From SZAS-103 sp043747745 (GTDB lineage: Bacteria > Pseudomonadota > Gammaproteobacteria > Xanthomonadales > Xanthomonadaceae): a stretch of DNA of 64,000 bases. The DNA lies in NCBI GenBank assembly GCA_043747745.1, contig JAYTOP010000012.1, positions 57,940-121,939 of the forward strand. The letters run 5' to 3'. Shown piece after piece: positions 26,469-38,666 of this stretch; the stretch's first letter is position 1, and each line of letters begins with the position of its first letter. Below the pieces are notes generated by a model. The model worked only from the letters and a program-made list of their open reading frames with translations. It was not told where the DNA came from and searched no databases. Made by a program: the position numbers and the translations under genes.

Positions 26469-26655
26469 CGCGCGCAGCGCGTGAAATGTTGTTGATCAGA
26501 TTTCTAGAGCCGCCCTCATCCGCCTGCGGCACCTCTCTTCGCGCCACCGCCTTCGCGCATAGCGCTCAGGCGTTCGTCGTCGCGCGAACCAATGGTTCGC
26601 AAGCGCTTCTATTCACCACGGAGGGAAAAGGAAGATCAAAGCTTCGCCGCGCACG
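26469..26655 (+). repeat. Dispersed repeat, copy B
   Basis: Same block order as 15790-15990 (GCGCAGCGCGTGAAA, then GGCGTTC(A/G)TCGTCGCGCG with AACCAAT, then CGCCGCGC). It occupies the whole gap between the hypothetical gene and the ATP-grasp gene, ending about 20 bases before the latter's start. Confidence 0.65.
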
Positions 26656-26676
26656 GGCCTGTGCCAAAATCCCCCC

Positions 26677-27630
26677 ATGCCCCGCATCGCCCTCGTCACC
26701 GCCATCGCCGCACACACGCTCGATGACGACATGCCGACCCTGCTCGACGCTGCCCACGCAGCGGGCCTACAGGCGGACGTGCGCGCCTGGGACGATCCGA
26801 CCGTCGCATGGTCGCGCTACGACATCGCGCTGTTGCGTTCGACGTGGGACTACAGCACGCGGTTGCCGGAATTCCTCGCGTGGTGCGCGCGGACGTCGCG
26901 GACCACGCGGCTGCTGAATCCGTTCGCGGTCGTGCGCTGGAACACCGACAAGCATTACCTCGAGCAACTCGAAGCCGCCGGCATCCCGATCGTCCCGAGC
27001 GCATTCATCGAGCCCGACGGCGATGCGGCGACTGCGGTCGCGGCCTTCCTCGACGCGCATCTGGATGCCGCCGAGATCGTCGTCAAGCCTGCGGTCGGCG
27101 CCGGTTCGCGCGATGCGCGCAAGCATCGGCGCGATGCGGTCGCGACGATCCAGGCGCACGCGCAATACCTGCTGGATGCGGGGCGCAGTGCGCTGCTGCA
27201 ACCCTACTTGCCGCTGGTGGATACCGCCGGCGAAACCGCGCTGATGTATTTCGAGGGCGCGTACAGCCACGCGATCCGCAAGGGTCCGCTGTTGCGCACC
27301 GACGAGGACGCAACGCGCGCCTTGTTCGCCGCCGAACACATCCAGCCGCGCACGCCCGACGCCGACGAGCGCGCGCTGGCGGACCGGATCGTGGTCGCGC
27401 TGCCGCAACTGGTCGACGCCGAGTTCCCGCTGACCTATGCGCGCGTCGACCTGATCCGCACCGTCGATGGCTCGCCGTGCCTGCTGGAACTCGAACTCGC
27501 CGAGCCCTCGCTGTTCCTCGCCACCGATGCCGAGGCCGGGCCGCGGTTCGCGGCCGTGCTGCGGGCGCGGTTGGCAGACCCCAAGCCGCCCGCTCATGGT
27601 TCGACAGGCTCACCACGAACGGTCGGATAG
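26677..27630 (+). CDS. ATP-grasp domain protein
   Basis: 317 residues of the ATP-grasp fold seen in RimK/glutathione-synthetase-like ligases. Visible marks are WDYSTRLPEF, LLNPFAVVRWNTDKHYL, a lysine-containing EIVVKPAVGAGSRD at about 140-153, QPYLPLVDTAGETALMYFEG and the metal-binding LLELELAEPSLFL. It probably joins a carboxylate to an amine or thiol, but the substrate is unknown. The last residues (PPAHGSTGSPRTVG) are encoded by a dispersed GGTTCGACAGGCTCACC repeat, so the C-terminus was extended by repeat insertion. Confidence 0.8.
   Translation: MPRIALVTAIAAHTLDDDMPTLLDAAHAAGLQADVRAWDDPTVAWSRYDIALLRSTWDYSTRLPEFLAWCARTSRTTRLLNPFAVVRWNTDKHYLEQLEAAGIPIVPSAFIEPDGDAATAVAAFLDAHLDAAEIVVKPAVGAGSRDARKHRRDAVATIQAHAQYLLDAGRSALLQPYLPLVDTAGETALMYFEGAYSHAIRKGPLLRTDEDATRALFAAEHIQPRTPDADERALADRIVVALPQLVDAEFPLTYARVDLIRTVDGSPCLLELELAEPSLFLATDAEAGPRFAAVLRARLADPKPPAHGSTGSPRTVG
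27594..27627. repeat. TTCGACAGGCTCA-type dispersed repeat
   Basis: GCTCATGGTTCGACAGGCTC followed by ACCACGAACGG, a short repeat of a kind common in xanthomonads and other proteobacteria. A shorter relative (GTGGTTCGACAGGCTCAGC) lies near 61281-61299, upstream of trpE. Here it overlaps the 3' end of the ATP-grasp gene. Confidence 0.6.
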
Positions 27631-27729
27631 GGTTCCGCTGGGCCGACGGCAGCCAAGCCGGTACAATTCGCATCCCTGCCGCGGCCGCGCAAACACGCCG
27701 CGCCGTGACCGTCCAAGAGTATCCAGAGC

Positions 27730-28491
27730 ATGAAGATTCTCGTCGCCTACAAGCGCGTGGTGGACTACAACGTCCGCATCCAGGTCAAGCCCGACGGTTC
27801 GGGCGTGGTCACCGATGGCGTCAAGCTGTCGGTCAATCCATTCGACGAAATCGCGCTCGAGGAAGCGTTGCGCCTGCGCGAGCAGGGCATCGCGACCGAG
27901 GTGATTGTCGCGACGCTCGCACCCGCCGATGCGCAGCCGCATTTGCGCAATGGCCTGGCGATGGGCGCGAACCGCGCGATCCATGTAGTAACCACCGAAG
28001 CGGTGTCGCCGCTGACCGCCGCGCGTGCACTGCTCAAGCTCGTCGAGCGCGAACAGCCGGGCCTGGTGATCCTCGGCAAGCAGGCGATCGACGACGACGC
28101 GAACCAGACCGGCCAGATGCTCGCCACGTTGTGGGGCCGCCCGCAGGCGACGTTCGCGAGCAAGGTCGTCATATCCAATAACGGCGGCGCCGACGGCAAG
28201 GCAACGGTCACGCGCGAAGTCGATGCAGGCCTGGAGACGCTCGAAGTCGACCTGCCCGCGGTCATCACCACCGACCTGCGCCTCAACGAGCCGCGTTTCA
28301 TCAAGCTGCCCGACATCATGAAGGCGAAGTCCAAGCCGCTCGAGACCATCGCGTTCGCCGATCTCGGCGTGGATAGCGGGCACCAGCTCACGCCGCTGCG
28401 CTATGTCGCGCCGCCGAAGCGCCAGCGTGGCGTGATGGTCAAGGACGTTGCCGAACTCGTCGCCGCACTCAAGCAGAAGGGTTTGTTGTAG
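27730..28491 (+). CDS. etfB: Electron transfer flavoprotein beta subunit
   Basis: 253 residues. It starts MKILVAYKRVVDYNVRIQVK and carries the ETF-beta signature NPFDEIALEEALRLRE, LVILGKQAIDDDANQTGQML (the AMP-binding loop) and VITTDLRLNEPRF. With EtfA it forms the soluble heterodimer that accepts electrons from acyl-CoA dehydrogenases and passes them to the ETF-QO encoded 2 kb upstream. The etfA gene follows by 35 bases. Confidence 0.97.
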   Translation: MKILVAYKRVVDYNVRIQVKPDGSGVVTDGVKLSVNPFDEIALEEALRLREQGIATEVIVATLAPADAQPHLRNGLAMGANRAIHVVTTEAVSPLTAARALLKLVEREQPGLVILGKQAIDDDANQTGQMLATLWGRPQATFASKVVISNNGGADGKATVTREVDAGLETLEVDLPAVITTDLRLNEPRFIKLPDIMKAKSKPLETIAFADLGVDSGHQLTPLRYVAPPKRQRGVMVKDVAELVAALKQKGLL

Positions 28492-28526
28492 AACTGCGCC
28501 CCGCAGTTCTACGAATGGAGAACAGC

Positions 28527-29465
28527 ATGTCCAAGGTACTGATCGTCGCCGAACACCTCGACGGAAAACTCAACAACGCGACCGCGAAATGCGTGAGCGC
28601 CGCGAAGGCGCTGAACGCGGAAGCCATCGACATCGTCGTGCTCGCCGCCGACCCCGCAGCCGTCGCCGCGCAGGCCGCGCAGATCGACGGCGTGAGCCGC
28701 GTGCTGAAGGTGTCGAACCCGGCGAACGCACATGCACTCGCGCAGGTGCTCGCGCCGCAGGTCGCGCAACTCGCAGTCGGCTATACGCATGTGTTCGGCC
28801 CGTCGACGACATTCGGCAAGGACCTGATGCCCTGCATCGCCGCGCTGCTCGGCGTGTCGCAGGTCAGCGACGTGATGAAGGTCGAGGACGCGCACACGTT
28901 CCAGCGCCCGATCTACGCGGGCAACGCGATCGTCACCGTGCAGGTGCCGGCTTCGGATCCAGTGGTCGCGACCATCCGCACCGCGTCGTGGCCCGCCGCG
29001 AACGAAGGCGGCAATGCGCCGGTGCAAGCAGCGCAAGTCGATGCCGCACTACCGACGCACACGCGCTTCGTCGAACTCAAAGCCGGCAAGTCCGATCGCC
29101 CCGACCTGCAGAGCGCAGCGCGCGTGGTCTCCGGCGGTCGCGCATTCGGTTCGGCCGAGAATTTCAGCATCCTGTATTCGCTCGCCGACAAGCTCGGCGC
29201 AGGCGTCGGCGCGTCGCGCGCGGCGGTGGACGCTGGCTACGTGCCGAACGACATGCAGGTCGGCCAGACCGGCAAGATCATCTCGCCCGAGCTGTACATC
29301 GCGATCGGCATCAGCGGCGCGATCCAGCACCTGACCGGCATCAAGGACGCGGGCACGATCGTCGCGATCAACAAGGACGGCGACGCGCCGATCTTCGAGA
29401 TCGCCGACATCGGCCTGGTCGGCGACTTGTTCAAGCTGGTGCCGGAGTTCGAAGCGGCATTGTGA
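28527..29465 (+). CDS. etfA: Electron transfer flavoprotein alpha subunit
   Basis: 312 residues from ATG 28527, chosen because GGAG lies seven bases upstream; the ATG at 28515 lacks a site. It starts MSKVLIVAEH. The FAD-binding C-terminal domain has VSGGRAFGSAENF, GAGVGASRAAVDAGYVPND and GQTGKIISPELYIAIGISGA, all typical of EtfA. Partner of etfB directly upstream. The pair is needed for fatty acid oxidation and fits the acetoacetate genes that follow. Confidence 0.97.
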   Translation: MSKVLIVAEHLDGKLNNATAKCVSAAKALNAEAIDIVVLAADPAAVAAQAAQIDGVSRVLKVSNPANAHALAQVLAPQVAQLAVGYTHVFGPSTTFGKDLMPCIAALLGVSQVSDVMKVEDAHTFQRPIYAGNAIVTVQVPASDPVVATIRTASWPAANEGGNAPVQAAQVDAALPTHTRFVELKAGKSDRPDLQSAARVVSGGRAFGSAENFSILYSLADKLGAGVGASRAAVDAGYVPNDMQVGQTGKIISPELYIAIGISGAIQHLTGIKDAGTIVAINKDGDAPIFEIADIGLVGDLFKLVPEFEAAL

Positions 29466-29541
29466 GCCCGCGCGCCACGTGCGTCGCGGTGCTTGATCTA
29501 GAATCGCGACTGCGATGCATGCGTGTGGGGTCACCGGATAC

Positions 29542-31502
<1,961 letters not shown>

Positions 31503-31506
<4 letters not shown>

Positions 31507-32696
31507 TCCCTGCCAGCGACGTTGTGGACGCGATCGAACTGGCCATCCTGATTCCCTGCCTCGACGAGTCCGAGACGATCTCATCCTGCGTATGCGAGGC
31601 GAAAGCGTTCCTGCAAACCAGTGGCATCGCAGGCGAAGTGCTGGTCGCCGACAACGGCAGCACCGATGGTTCGCAGGCGCTCGCCATTGCTGCACGCGCA
31701 CGCATGCTGGCTGTGCCGGGAAAAGGCTATGGTGCGGCGCTGATCGGAGGCATCGCCGACGCGCGCGGCCGTTACGTGATCATGGGCGACGCCGACGGCA
31801 GCTAAGACTTTTCCAACCTGATGCCTTTCGTGCAACGCCTGCGCGATGGCGCCGATCTGCTGATGGGCAACCGTTTTCGCGGCGGCATCGAGGCCGGTGC
31901 GATGCCGTTCCTGCATCGCTATCTCGGCAATCCTGTCCTGAGTTTCCTTGGCCGATTGTTCTTCCGGATTCCGATCCGCGATTTCCATTGCGGGCTGCGC
32001 GGTTTCAATCGCGACCGTGTCCGCGCGTTGAACCTGCTGACCACCGGCATGGAATTCGCAAGCGAAATGGTGGTCAAGAGCGCGCTGTCGCACTATCGCG
32101 TCGACGAAGTGCCGACCATCCTGCGCAAGGATGGGCGTTCGCGCCCGCCGCACCTGCGCACCTGGCGCGATGGATGGCGGCATCTGCGCTTCCTGCTGCT
32201 GTTCTCGCCGCGTTACCTGTTCGTGCTGCCGGGACTGGCGCTATCGACGACCGGCGTGATCGGCACGACATTGCTGTATCGCGGGCCGTGGCAGGTTGCG
32301 CACGGGGTGACGCTGGACGTGCACTCGTATGTCTTCTTCGTGTTCCTGGCCCTGCTGGGCGCGCAGTTCCTGCTGTTCGGGGTGATCGCGCGCGCAATCG
32401 CCAGCTCCTTCCATGTCAAGCGCGCAGGCAATGCGTTGCAACGCGTGATGTCGAAACTGGTAGCGCTGGAGAGCCTGCTGATTTTCTCGCTGGTATTGCT
32501 GCTCGCTGGGATCGCGGGTGCGTGGGATTGCTTTGCGGCGTAGCAACGCACCGGATTTTCCGAGCTGGTCTACGGTGCATTCCTGAAGCCGTACATCGCC
32601 TCGCTGGCTGCGGTGCTGCTCGCCGCGCAGATCATGGCCAGCGCGTTCTTTGCGTCGAGCATCGAGGTGTTCTCGCGCCACCAGTTGCCGCGCTGA
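31503..32696 (+). pseudogene. Family 2 glycosyltransferase with two in-frame stops
   Basis: One continuous 398-codon frame from GTG 31503 (overlapping the aacS stop) to TGA 32696, interrupted by TAA at codon 101 (31803-31805) and TAG at codon 347 (32541-32543). Before the first stop is a GT2 N-terminus (IPCLDESETI, VADNGSTDGS, IMGDADGS). Right after it comes DFSNLMPFVQRLRDGADL, where family members have GDADGSYDF, so TAA replaced a tyrosine codon. Further on are GNRFRGG, RDFHCGLRGFNRDR and four membrane helices; after TAG the frame still encodes FSELVYGAFLKPY and more. No frameshift. A polyprenyl-phosphate sugar transferase in recent decay, or an internal restart at ATG 31821. Confidence 0.85.
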
Positions 32697-32724
32697 ACCA
32701 GCGAAAGCGCTTCGATGGCGGCGG

Positions 32725-33520
32725 CAGCGATGCCAGCGCCATGCCGAATCGATGACCGATTTGATCTGCGCGTGCCGTGGTTGCCAGCCGAGTTGATTGC
32801 GTGCGCGCCATCGTGCGCCGCGAGATGCGCGTCCGCAAGATCCTCGACATGCACGTAATCGCGCACGCAGGTACCGTCGCGGGTCGGATAGTCGGTGCCG
32901 TACACAGGCAGCGGCGCAGCACCGGCAGCGGCAGCGCGCAAGACGTTCGGGATCAGGTGCGTTTCCGGTTCGTGCGCATCGCCGATCGATGCGTCCGCGC
33001 TGGCACCGGCCGCGTTGAAGTAGCGCCGGCTCACCGAACGCAATCCATGCGCACGGGCTGCGTCGCGCAGAATGTCCTCGACCATCATCTTGCTGCGTCC
33101 ACACGGGCTGATCGGATTGCGTGGATGGTCTTCGTCGATGGTGTTGGTGAGCGGCATTCCATACACCGCCGCCGTCGAGGAAAAGACCAGTCGCTGCACG
33201 TCGTGCGCGCGCATCGCGGCCAGCAGATCGAGCGTACCGCCGACATTGTTGCGGTAGTACGCGTCGGGTTCGCGCACGGATTCGGCGACCAGCGACTTCG
33301 CGCCGAAATGCATCACCGCATCGAAACGATGCCGCACGAAGACGCGCTTCAGCAAGGGTGCATCCAGCAGATCGCCGACCACCAGTTCGCAACCCTGCAC
33401 CGCTGCACGATGGCCGCTCGACAAATTGTCGAGCATCACCACGCCGTGTCCGTCGCGCAACAAGCGTCGCAACATGTGCGAACCGATATACCCCGCATCA
33501 CCGCATATCAGGATGTTCAT
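32725..33520 (-). pseudogene. galE: Decayed UDP-glucose 4-epimerase
   Basis: The N-terminal about 240 codons are recognisable GalE: NAD motif GDAGYIG (7-13), HFGAKSLVAESV, FSSTAAVYG, RYFNAAGA and CVRDYVHVEDLADAH. Two defects show. The catalytic tyrosine of YxxxK is cysteine (Cys140 in SPCGRSK, codon TGT). After DLADAHLAAHDGAHAI the frame breaks directly into the GalE C-terminus in another frame (QLGWQPRHAQIKSVIDSAWR, about 32735-32800), so roughly 50-60 codons are deleted. The open frame instead continues to 32570 as unrelated sequence, antisense to the end of the glycosyltransferase. Very probably non-functional. Confidence 0.85.
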
Positions 33521-33558
33521 TGCTCGCGTTCAGGCGGTTCTTCCGCGAACTCCAACGA

Positions 33559-34191
33559 TTACACGGCCAGGAACGGACAGCCTGTCTTCGCGCGCAGTTC
33601 CTCTTCGGTCACTCCATCCGCCATCTCGACCAGGACCAGGCCCTGCGGCCCCACGTCGAACACGGCCAGCTCGGTGATGATCCGGTTGACCACGCGCACA
33701 CCTGTCAGCGGCAGGGTGCATTCGTGAAGGATCTTGTGCTCACCGCCCTTGGCGGTGTGTTCCATCAGCACGACGACACGTTTCACACCGGCGACCAGGT
33801 CCATCGCGCCGCCCATGCCCTTGACCATCTTGCCCGGCACCATCCAGTTGGCCAGGTCTCCATGCTCGGTGACCTGCATCGCACCGAGGATCGCCAGATC
33901 GATGTGACCGCCGCGAATCATCGCGAAACTGTCGTGGCTGCCGAAATAGCTCGCGCCGACGCGCGCTGTCACAGTTTGCTTGCCGGCATTGATCAAGTCG
34001 GGATCGACTTCGTCCTCGGCCGGGAACGGGCCGATGCCGAGCAGACCGTTTTCGGACTGCAACCAGACATCCATTCCTTCCGGAATGAAGTTGGCGACCA
34101 GCGTCGGCAAGCCGATGCCGAGGTTGACGTAAGCGCCATCGGTGAGTTCGTGCGCGGCGCGCTGCGCCATTTGGTCGCGGGTCCAGGGCAT
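33559..34191 (-). CDS. scoB: 3-oxoacid CoA-transferase subunit B
   Basis: 210 residues. The catalytic glutamate lies in QSENGLLG (Glu47), preceded by YVNLGIGLPTLVANFIP. KGMGGAMDLVAGVKRV and LTGVRVVNRIITELAVF are typical of the B subunit of succinyl-CoA:3-oxoacid (or acetoacetate) CoA-transferase. With subunit A, encoded just upstream in transcription order, it moves CoA between succinate and acetoacetate. Together with aacS it gives the cell two ways to activate acetoacetate. Confidence 0.93.
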   Translation of the reverse strand: MPWTRDQMAQRAAHELTDGAYVNLGIGLPTLVANFIPEGMDVWLQSENGLLGIGPFPAEDEVDPDLINAGKQTVTARVGASYFGSHDSFAMIRGGHIDLAILGAMQVTEHGDLANWMVPGKMVKGMGGAMDLVAGVKRVVVLMEHTAKGGEHKILHECTLPLTGVRVVNRIITELAVFDVGPQGLVLVEMADGVTEEELRAKTGCPFLAV

Positions 34192-34264
34192 GGTTATCGA
34201 TCCTTATGGAATCGGCCCTCAAACAAGTTCGAGGGCCCTGCTGATTGACCAGCTTTGCTGTTGA

Positions 34265-34312
34265 AAAGCGTTTCCCTTCCTTGCGCTAGCGGGGAAGGGC
34301 AAGGGTGGGGGC
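34265..34312. repeat. Degenerate CCCTTCC...GGGAAGGG repeat between scoA and scoB
   Basis: TTTCCCTTCC, then a GCTAGCG-like centre and GGGGAAGGGCAAGGGTGGGG. It resembles the CCTCTCCC...GGGAGAGGG(T)TGGGGTGAGG elements around 59.3 and 59.7 kb. It lies inside the scoA-scoB operon and could modulate the relative expression of the two subunits. Confidence 0.5.
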
Positions 34313-34358
34313 AATTGATCTGGCGAATCAACATTGATCGTTCCAGATCAATGGGGTT

Positions 34359-35105
34359 CTACGCGGACGCCGCGCGCACGGTGCGCTGCTCGATGCGCTT
34401 TTCCGCGTGGCGGTTCACAACGATGCGGTCCACGTAGATGCCGGGAAGGTGGACATGGTCCGGATCGATTGCGCCCGTTTCGACCAGTTCCTCGACTTCC
34501 ACCACGCAGACCTTGCCCGCCATCGCCACTACCGGGTTGAAGTTGCGCGCGGTCTTGCGGAACAGCAGGTTGCCGGAGGTGTCGGCCTTCCACGCCTTGA
34601 CCAGCGACACGTGGGCCTTGAGCGCGGTCTCCATCACGTAATGATGGCCATCGAACTCGCGCGTCTCCTTGCCTTCGGCGACGATCGTGCCGTAGCCGGT
34701 ACGCGTGAAAAACGCCGGGATCCCCGCACCGCCCGCACGCAGGCGCTCGGCCAACGTACCCTGCGGGTTGAATTCCAGTTCCAGTTCGCCGCTCAGGTAC
34801 TGACGTTCGAATTCCTTGTTCTCGCCGACGTAGGACGAAATCATCTTTTTGATCTGCCGCGTTTCCAGCAGCAGGCCCAGACCAAATCCGTCGACCCCGG
34901 CGTTATTTGAGATCACGGTCAGATCCGTTGCGCCGCAATCGCGCAGCGCAAGGATCAGCGACTCGGGAATACCGCACAGGCCGAAGCCGCCGACGGCGAG
35001 CGTATGACCATCAGAAACCAGCCCATGCAGTGCTTCATCGGCACTGGCGTAAAGCTTGTGCTTCGCAATGGCGTGGCTGCGCGACAAGGCATTGGATACG
35101 GCCAT
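34359..35105 (-). CDS. scoA: 3-oxoacid CoA-transferase subunit A
   Basis: 248 residues. VGGFGLCGIPESLI is the family's CoA-binding glycine motif, followed by LTVISNNAGVDGFGLGLLL, FFTRTGYGT and HVHLPGIYVDRIV. The first 15 or so residues (MAVSNALSRSHAIAKH) are not conserved, and a downstream start is possible, but ATG 35105 is kept. A 167-base gap separates it from scoB; the gap contains a GGGAAGGGCAAGGGTGGGG-type stretch of the dispersed repeat family. Confidence 0.93.
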   Translation of the reverse strand: MAVSNALSRSHAIAKHKLYASADEALHGLVSDGHTLAVGGFGLCGIPESLILALRDCGATDLTVISNNAGVDGFGLGLLLETRQIKKMISSYVGENKEFERQYLSGELELEFNPQGTLAERLRAGGAGIPAFFTRTGYGTIVAEGKETREFDGHHYVMETALKAHVSLVKAWKADTSGNLLFRKTARNFNPVVAMAGKVCVVEVEELVETGAIDPDHVHLPGIYVDRIVVNRHAEKRIEQRTVRAASA

Positions 35106-35268
35106 AAAGGAACTCCCTGCGGACGCGTCAACATATCACGGAGCCAAAACCAGGCTCCACATTCCTGTGAGGATGACAACCGCATTGCGTCGGTGCCGAT
35201 GCATCTCCAAAACACGATCAGGACTGCCCGACTGCGATGTTGTCACGCAGCAATGCGACACCACCTGT

Positions 35269-36432
35269 TCACGCCGGAGCCAATGCCGCATCGAGCTCCG
35301 CGCGCAGGTCGGCCACGTCTTCCACGCCGACCGACAGCCGGACGAGGTTGTCGTCGATACCCAGCGCAGCGCGTCGATCCGCAGGCACCGAGGCATGGGT
35401 CATGATCGCAGGATGGTTGATCAGGCTCTCGACGCCGCCGAGCGATTCGGCGAGTCCGAACAGTTTGCAGCGCTCCATCATCCGTGTTGCCGCCGGCAAG
35501 CCGCCGCGCACATACACCGAGATCAATCCGCCGAAACCATCCATCTGCCGCTTCGCAAGTGCGTGATGCGGATGCGACGGCAGGCCCGGATAAATGACCT
35601 GCTCGATGCCCGGATGCGTGTCCAGCCACTGCGCGAGTTCCATCGCGTTCGCGCAGTGCGCGCGCATGCGCAGGTGCAGGGTCTTCAGTCCGCGCAGCGC
35701 CAGGAAGCTGTCGAACGGCCCCTGCACGCCGCCGATCGCGTTCTGCAGGAAGGCCATCTGCTCGGCGAGTTTGGTGTCGTCGCCGACGATCGCGACGCCG
35801 CCGACCATGTCGGAATGGCCGTTGAGGTACTTCGTCGCCGAATGCATCACGATGCTCGCTCCGAATTCGAGCGGGCGCTGCAGCATCGGCGAACAGAACG
35901 TGTTGTCGACGACCAGGATCAGCCCGCGTTCTTTCGCGAACGCACCGAGCTTGGCAAGGTCGACGACCTTGAGCATCGGGTTGGTCGGCGTCTCGGCCCA
36001 GATCATCCTGGTGTTCGGCTTGATCGCCGCCTCCAGCGCAGCGTGATCGTTGAGATCGATGAAGCTGAAGTCGAGCCCAGCCGAACGCCGACGCACGCGC
36101 TCGAACAATCGATACGTGCCGCCGTAGACGTCGTCCATCACGACCACGTGACTGCCGCTGTCGAGCAGTTCGAGGATCGTCGACGTCGCCGCGAGTCCTG
36201 AAGCAAACGCGAAGCCGCGCGTGCCGCCTTCGAGATCGGCGATGCAGCGCTCCCACGCGAATCGCGTCGGGTTGTGCGAGCGCGAATACTCGAAGCCCTG
36301 GTGCACGCCCGGGCTGGACTGCACGTAAGTCGAGGTCGCGTAGATCGGCGTCATGATCGCGCCGGTGGACGGATCGGGCGACTGTCCGGCATGGATGGCG
36401 CGGGTGCCGAGGCCTTGCTTCAATGGGTTCAT
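35269..36432 (-). CDS. Cystathionine gamma-lyase/gamma-synthase family PLP enzyme
   Basis: 387 residues from MNPLKQGLGTRAIHAGQ (ATG 36432; a nine-residue longer start exists). PLP-binding lysine is Lys201 in HSATKYLNGH, and the PLP phosphate site is SGLAATSTI. The Cys-Met-metabolism PLP family includes gamma-synthase and gamma-lyase, which the sequence alone does not separate. Its neighbour is a cystathionine beta-synthase, so a gamma-lyase completing reverse transsulfuration (homocysteine to cysteine) is the likelier role. Same strand as the CBS gene, about 75 bases behind it. Confidence 0.9.
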   Translation of the reverse strand: MNPLKQGLGTRAIHAGQSPDPSTGAIMTPIYATSTYVQSSPGVHQGFEYSRSHNPTRFAWERCIADLEGGTRGFAFASGLAATSTILELLDSGSHVVVMDDVYGGTYRLFERVRRRSAGLDFSFIDLNDHAALEAAIKPNTRMIWAETPTNPMLKVVDLAKLGAFAKERGLILVVDNTFCSPMLQRPLEFGASIVMHSATKYLNGHSDMVGGVAIVGDDTKLAEQMAFLQNAIGGVQGPFDSFLALRGLKTLHLRMRAHCANAMELAQWLDTHPGIEQVIYPGLPSHPHHALAKRQMDGFGGLISVYVRGGLPAATRMMERCKLFGLAESLGGVESLINHPAIMTHASVPADRRAALGIDDNLVRLSVGVEDVADLRAELDAALAPA

Positions 36433-36507
36433 GTGCTTTGGGTTTCCGGGTAATGGCACGATGCGGCGTGGCTTTGAAAGCCCTTCCCTTGAAGGGGGAG
36501 GAATTTG

Positions 36508-37878
<1,371 letters not shown>

Positions 37879-38032
37879 GGCATGGCGGCACTGGGGCCGC
37901 GATCGGCCGGACGCAGGATTCTAGCAGGCGCTGCGGATACCACGCCGCGCGACGGGCGGTGCAGACCCCCGAATAAAAGCAGGCAGCGGCAGCCGACGAG
38001 GATCGCTGCCGCCGCCCGCCGGGTCGACCGGG

Positions 38033-38254
38033 TCAGTGCGTTTGCTTGACTTCGAACAGGTGGGTCAAGCGGTCCTTGGCATGCAACTTTTCGCGCTTCA
38101 TCTGCGCGAGCGTAGAGTCGTCGAGTGGCAATACGCCGAGTTCGGCGTCAAGAACCTGCTTGTCCAGCTCTCGATGCCGATGGTAGAGCTGGCGGAACTC
38201 GATGTCGGATTTCAGCAGTGCGTCCAGCTCATCGCGCGATTGACTTTCAAACAT
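38033..38254 (-). CDS. DUF465 family small protein (YdcH-like)
   Basis: 73 residues from ATG 38254 (MFESQSRDELDALL). Mostly helical with EFRQLYHRHRELDKQV and LAQMKREKLHAKDRL, typical of DUF465 small coiled-coil proteins found across proteobacteria. No enzymatic motif. A longer in-frame start at 38425 runs through a hairpin and is rejected. Function unknown. Confidence 0.85.
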   Translation of the reverse strand: MFESQSRDELDALLKSDIEFRQLYHRHRELDKQVLDAELGVLPLDDSTLAQMKREKLHAKDRLTHLFEVKQTH

Positions 38255-38666
38255 GGCGCTTGACCTCCTTCTGCTTCGGAAAACCAGTGATTCAAAGACA
38301 CTCTTGGTTGGAAAACCTGCCATCGGACATGCAAACGCCCCGCTCAGTGACGATGCGGGGCGTTCGGGACTGCGGTTCGGCTTGGCGTGCGCAGCAGCTT
38401 CAGGGGCCGGGAGCTTGCGTCGCACATCCGGATGCTCCAGACGGCGCGCTGCTCCTGAACTTCAACTGCACTCATGGGCCTGATCCACTCGATCCATGCG
38501 TGGCAGTACGCATGGGAATCTGACGCTACTCCTGCACAAGCTGGCCCGCAAGTCACCTCGCAAGCCTTTGAATCCACAAGCGATGGCGTCTCAATACCCT
38601 GGATACGGACGCTGCAAAGTCTGGTTCAGCGATCTGGAATCGGAAAGCAACATCTTGATTTATCTG
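38255..38666. other. Gene-poor stretch between DUF465 and ompA-like genes
   Basis: 412 bases without a supportable gene. A strong hairpin lies at 38334-38364. I looked for a tRNA or a small conserved ORF in 38370-38660 and found neither; the short open frames on the plus strand lack the codon bias of real genes here. The segment 38600-38700 is relatively AT-rich. Confidence 0.6.
38334..38364 (-). terminator. Hairpin, probable terminator of the ompA-like operon
   Basis: Perfect ten-base stem AACGCCCCGC / GCGGGGCGTT with an 11-base loop. On the minus strand it ends in TTT only, so it is a weak intrinsic terminator. It is placed between the end of the ompA-like gene and the DUF465 gene. Confidence 0.6.

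Noticed and set aside
31803..31805. Recoded stop (selenocysteine or pyrrolysine) in the glycosyltransferase
   Set aside because: The stops are TAA and TAG, with no SECIS-like context or family precedent; tyrosine is normal at the first site.
33559..35105. Glutaconate or propionate CoA-transferase instead of scoAB
   Set aside because: Subunit sizes and SENGLLG/GGFGLCGIPE motifs fit the 3-oxoacid group, and the context is acetoacetate metabolism.
38370..38660. tRNA or small RNA gene in the gap before the ompA-like gene
   Set aside because: No cloverleaf, no CCA end and no promoter-terminator pair beyond the single hairpin.
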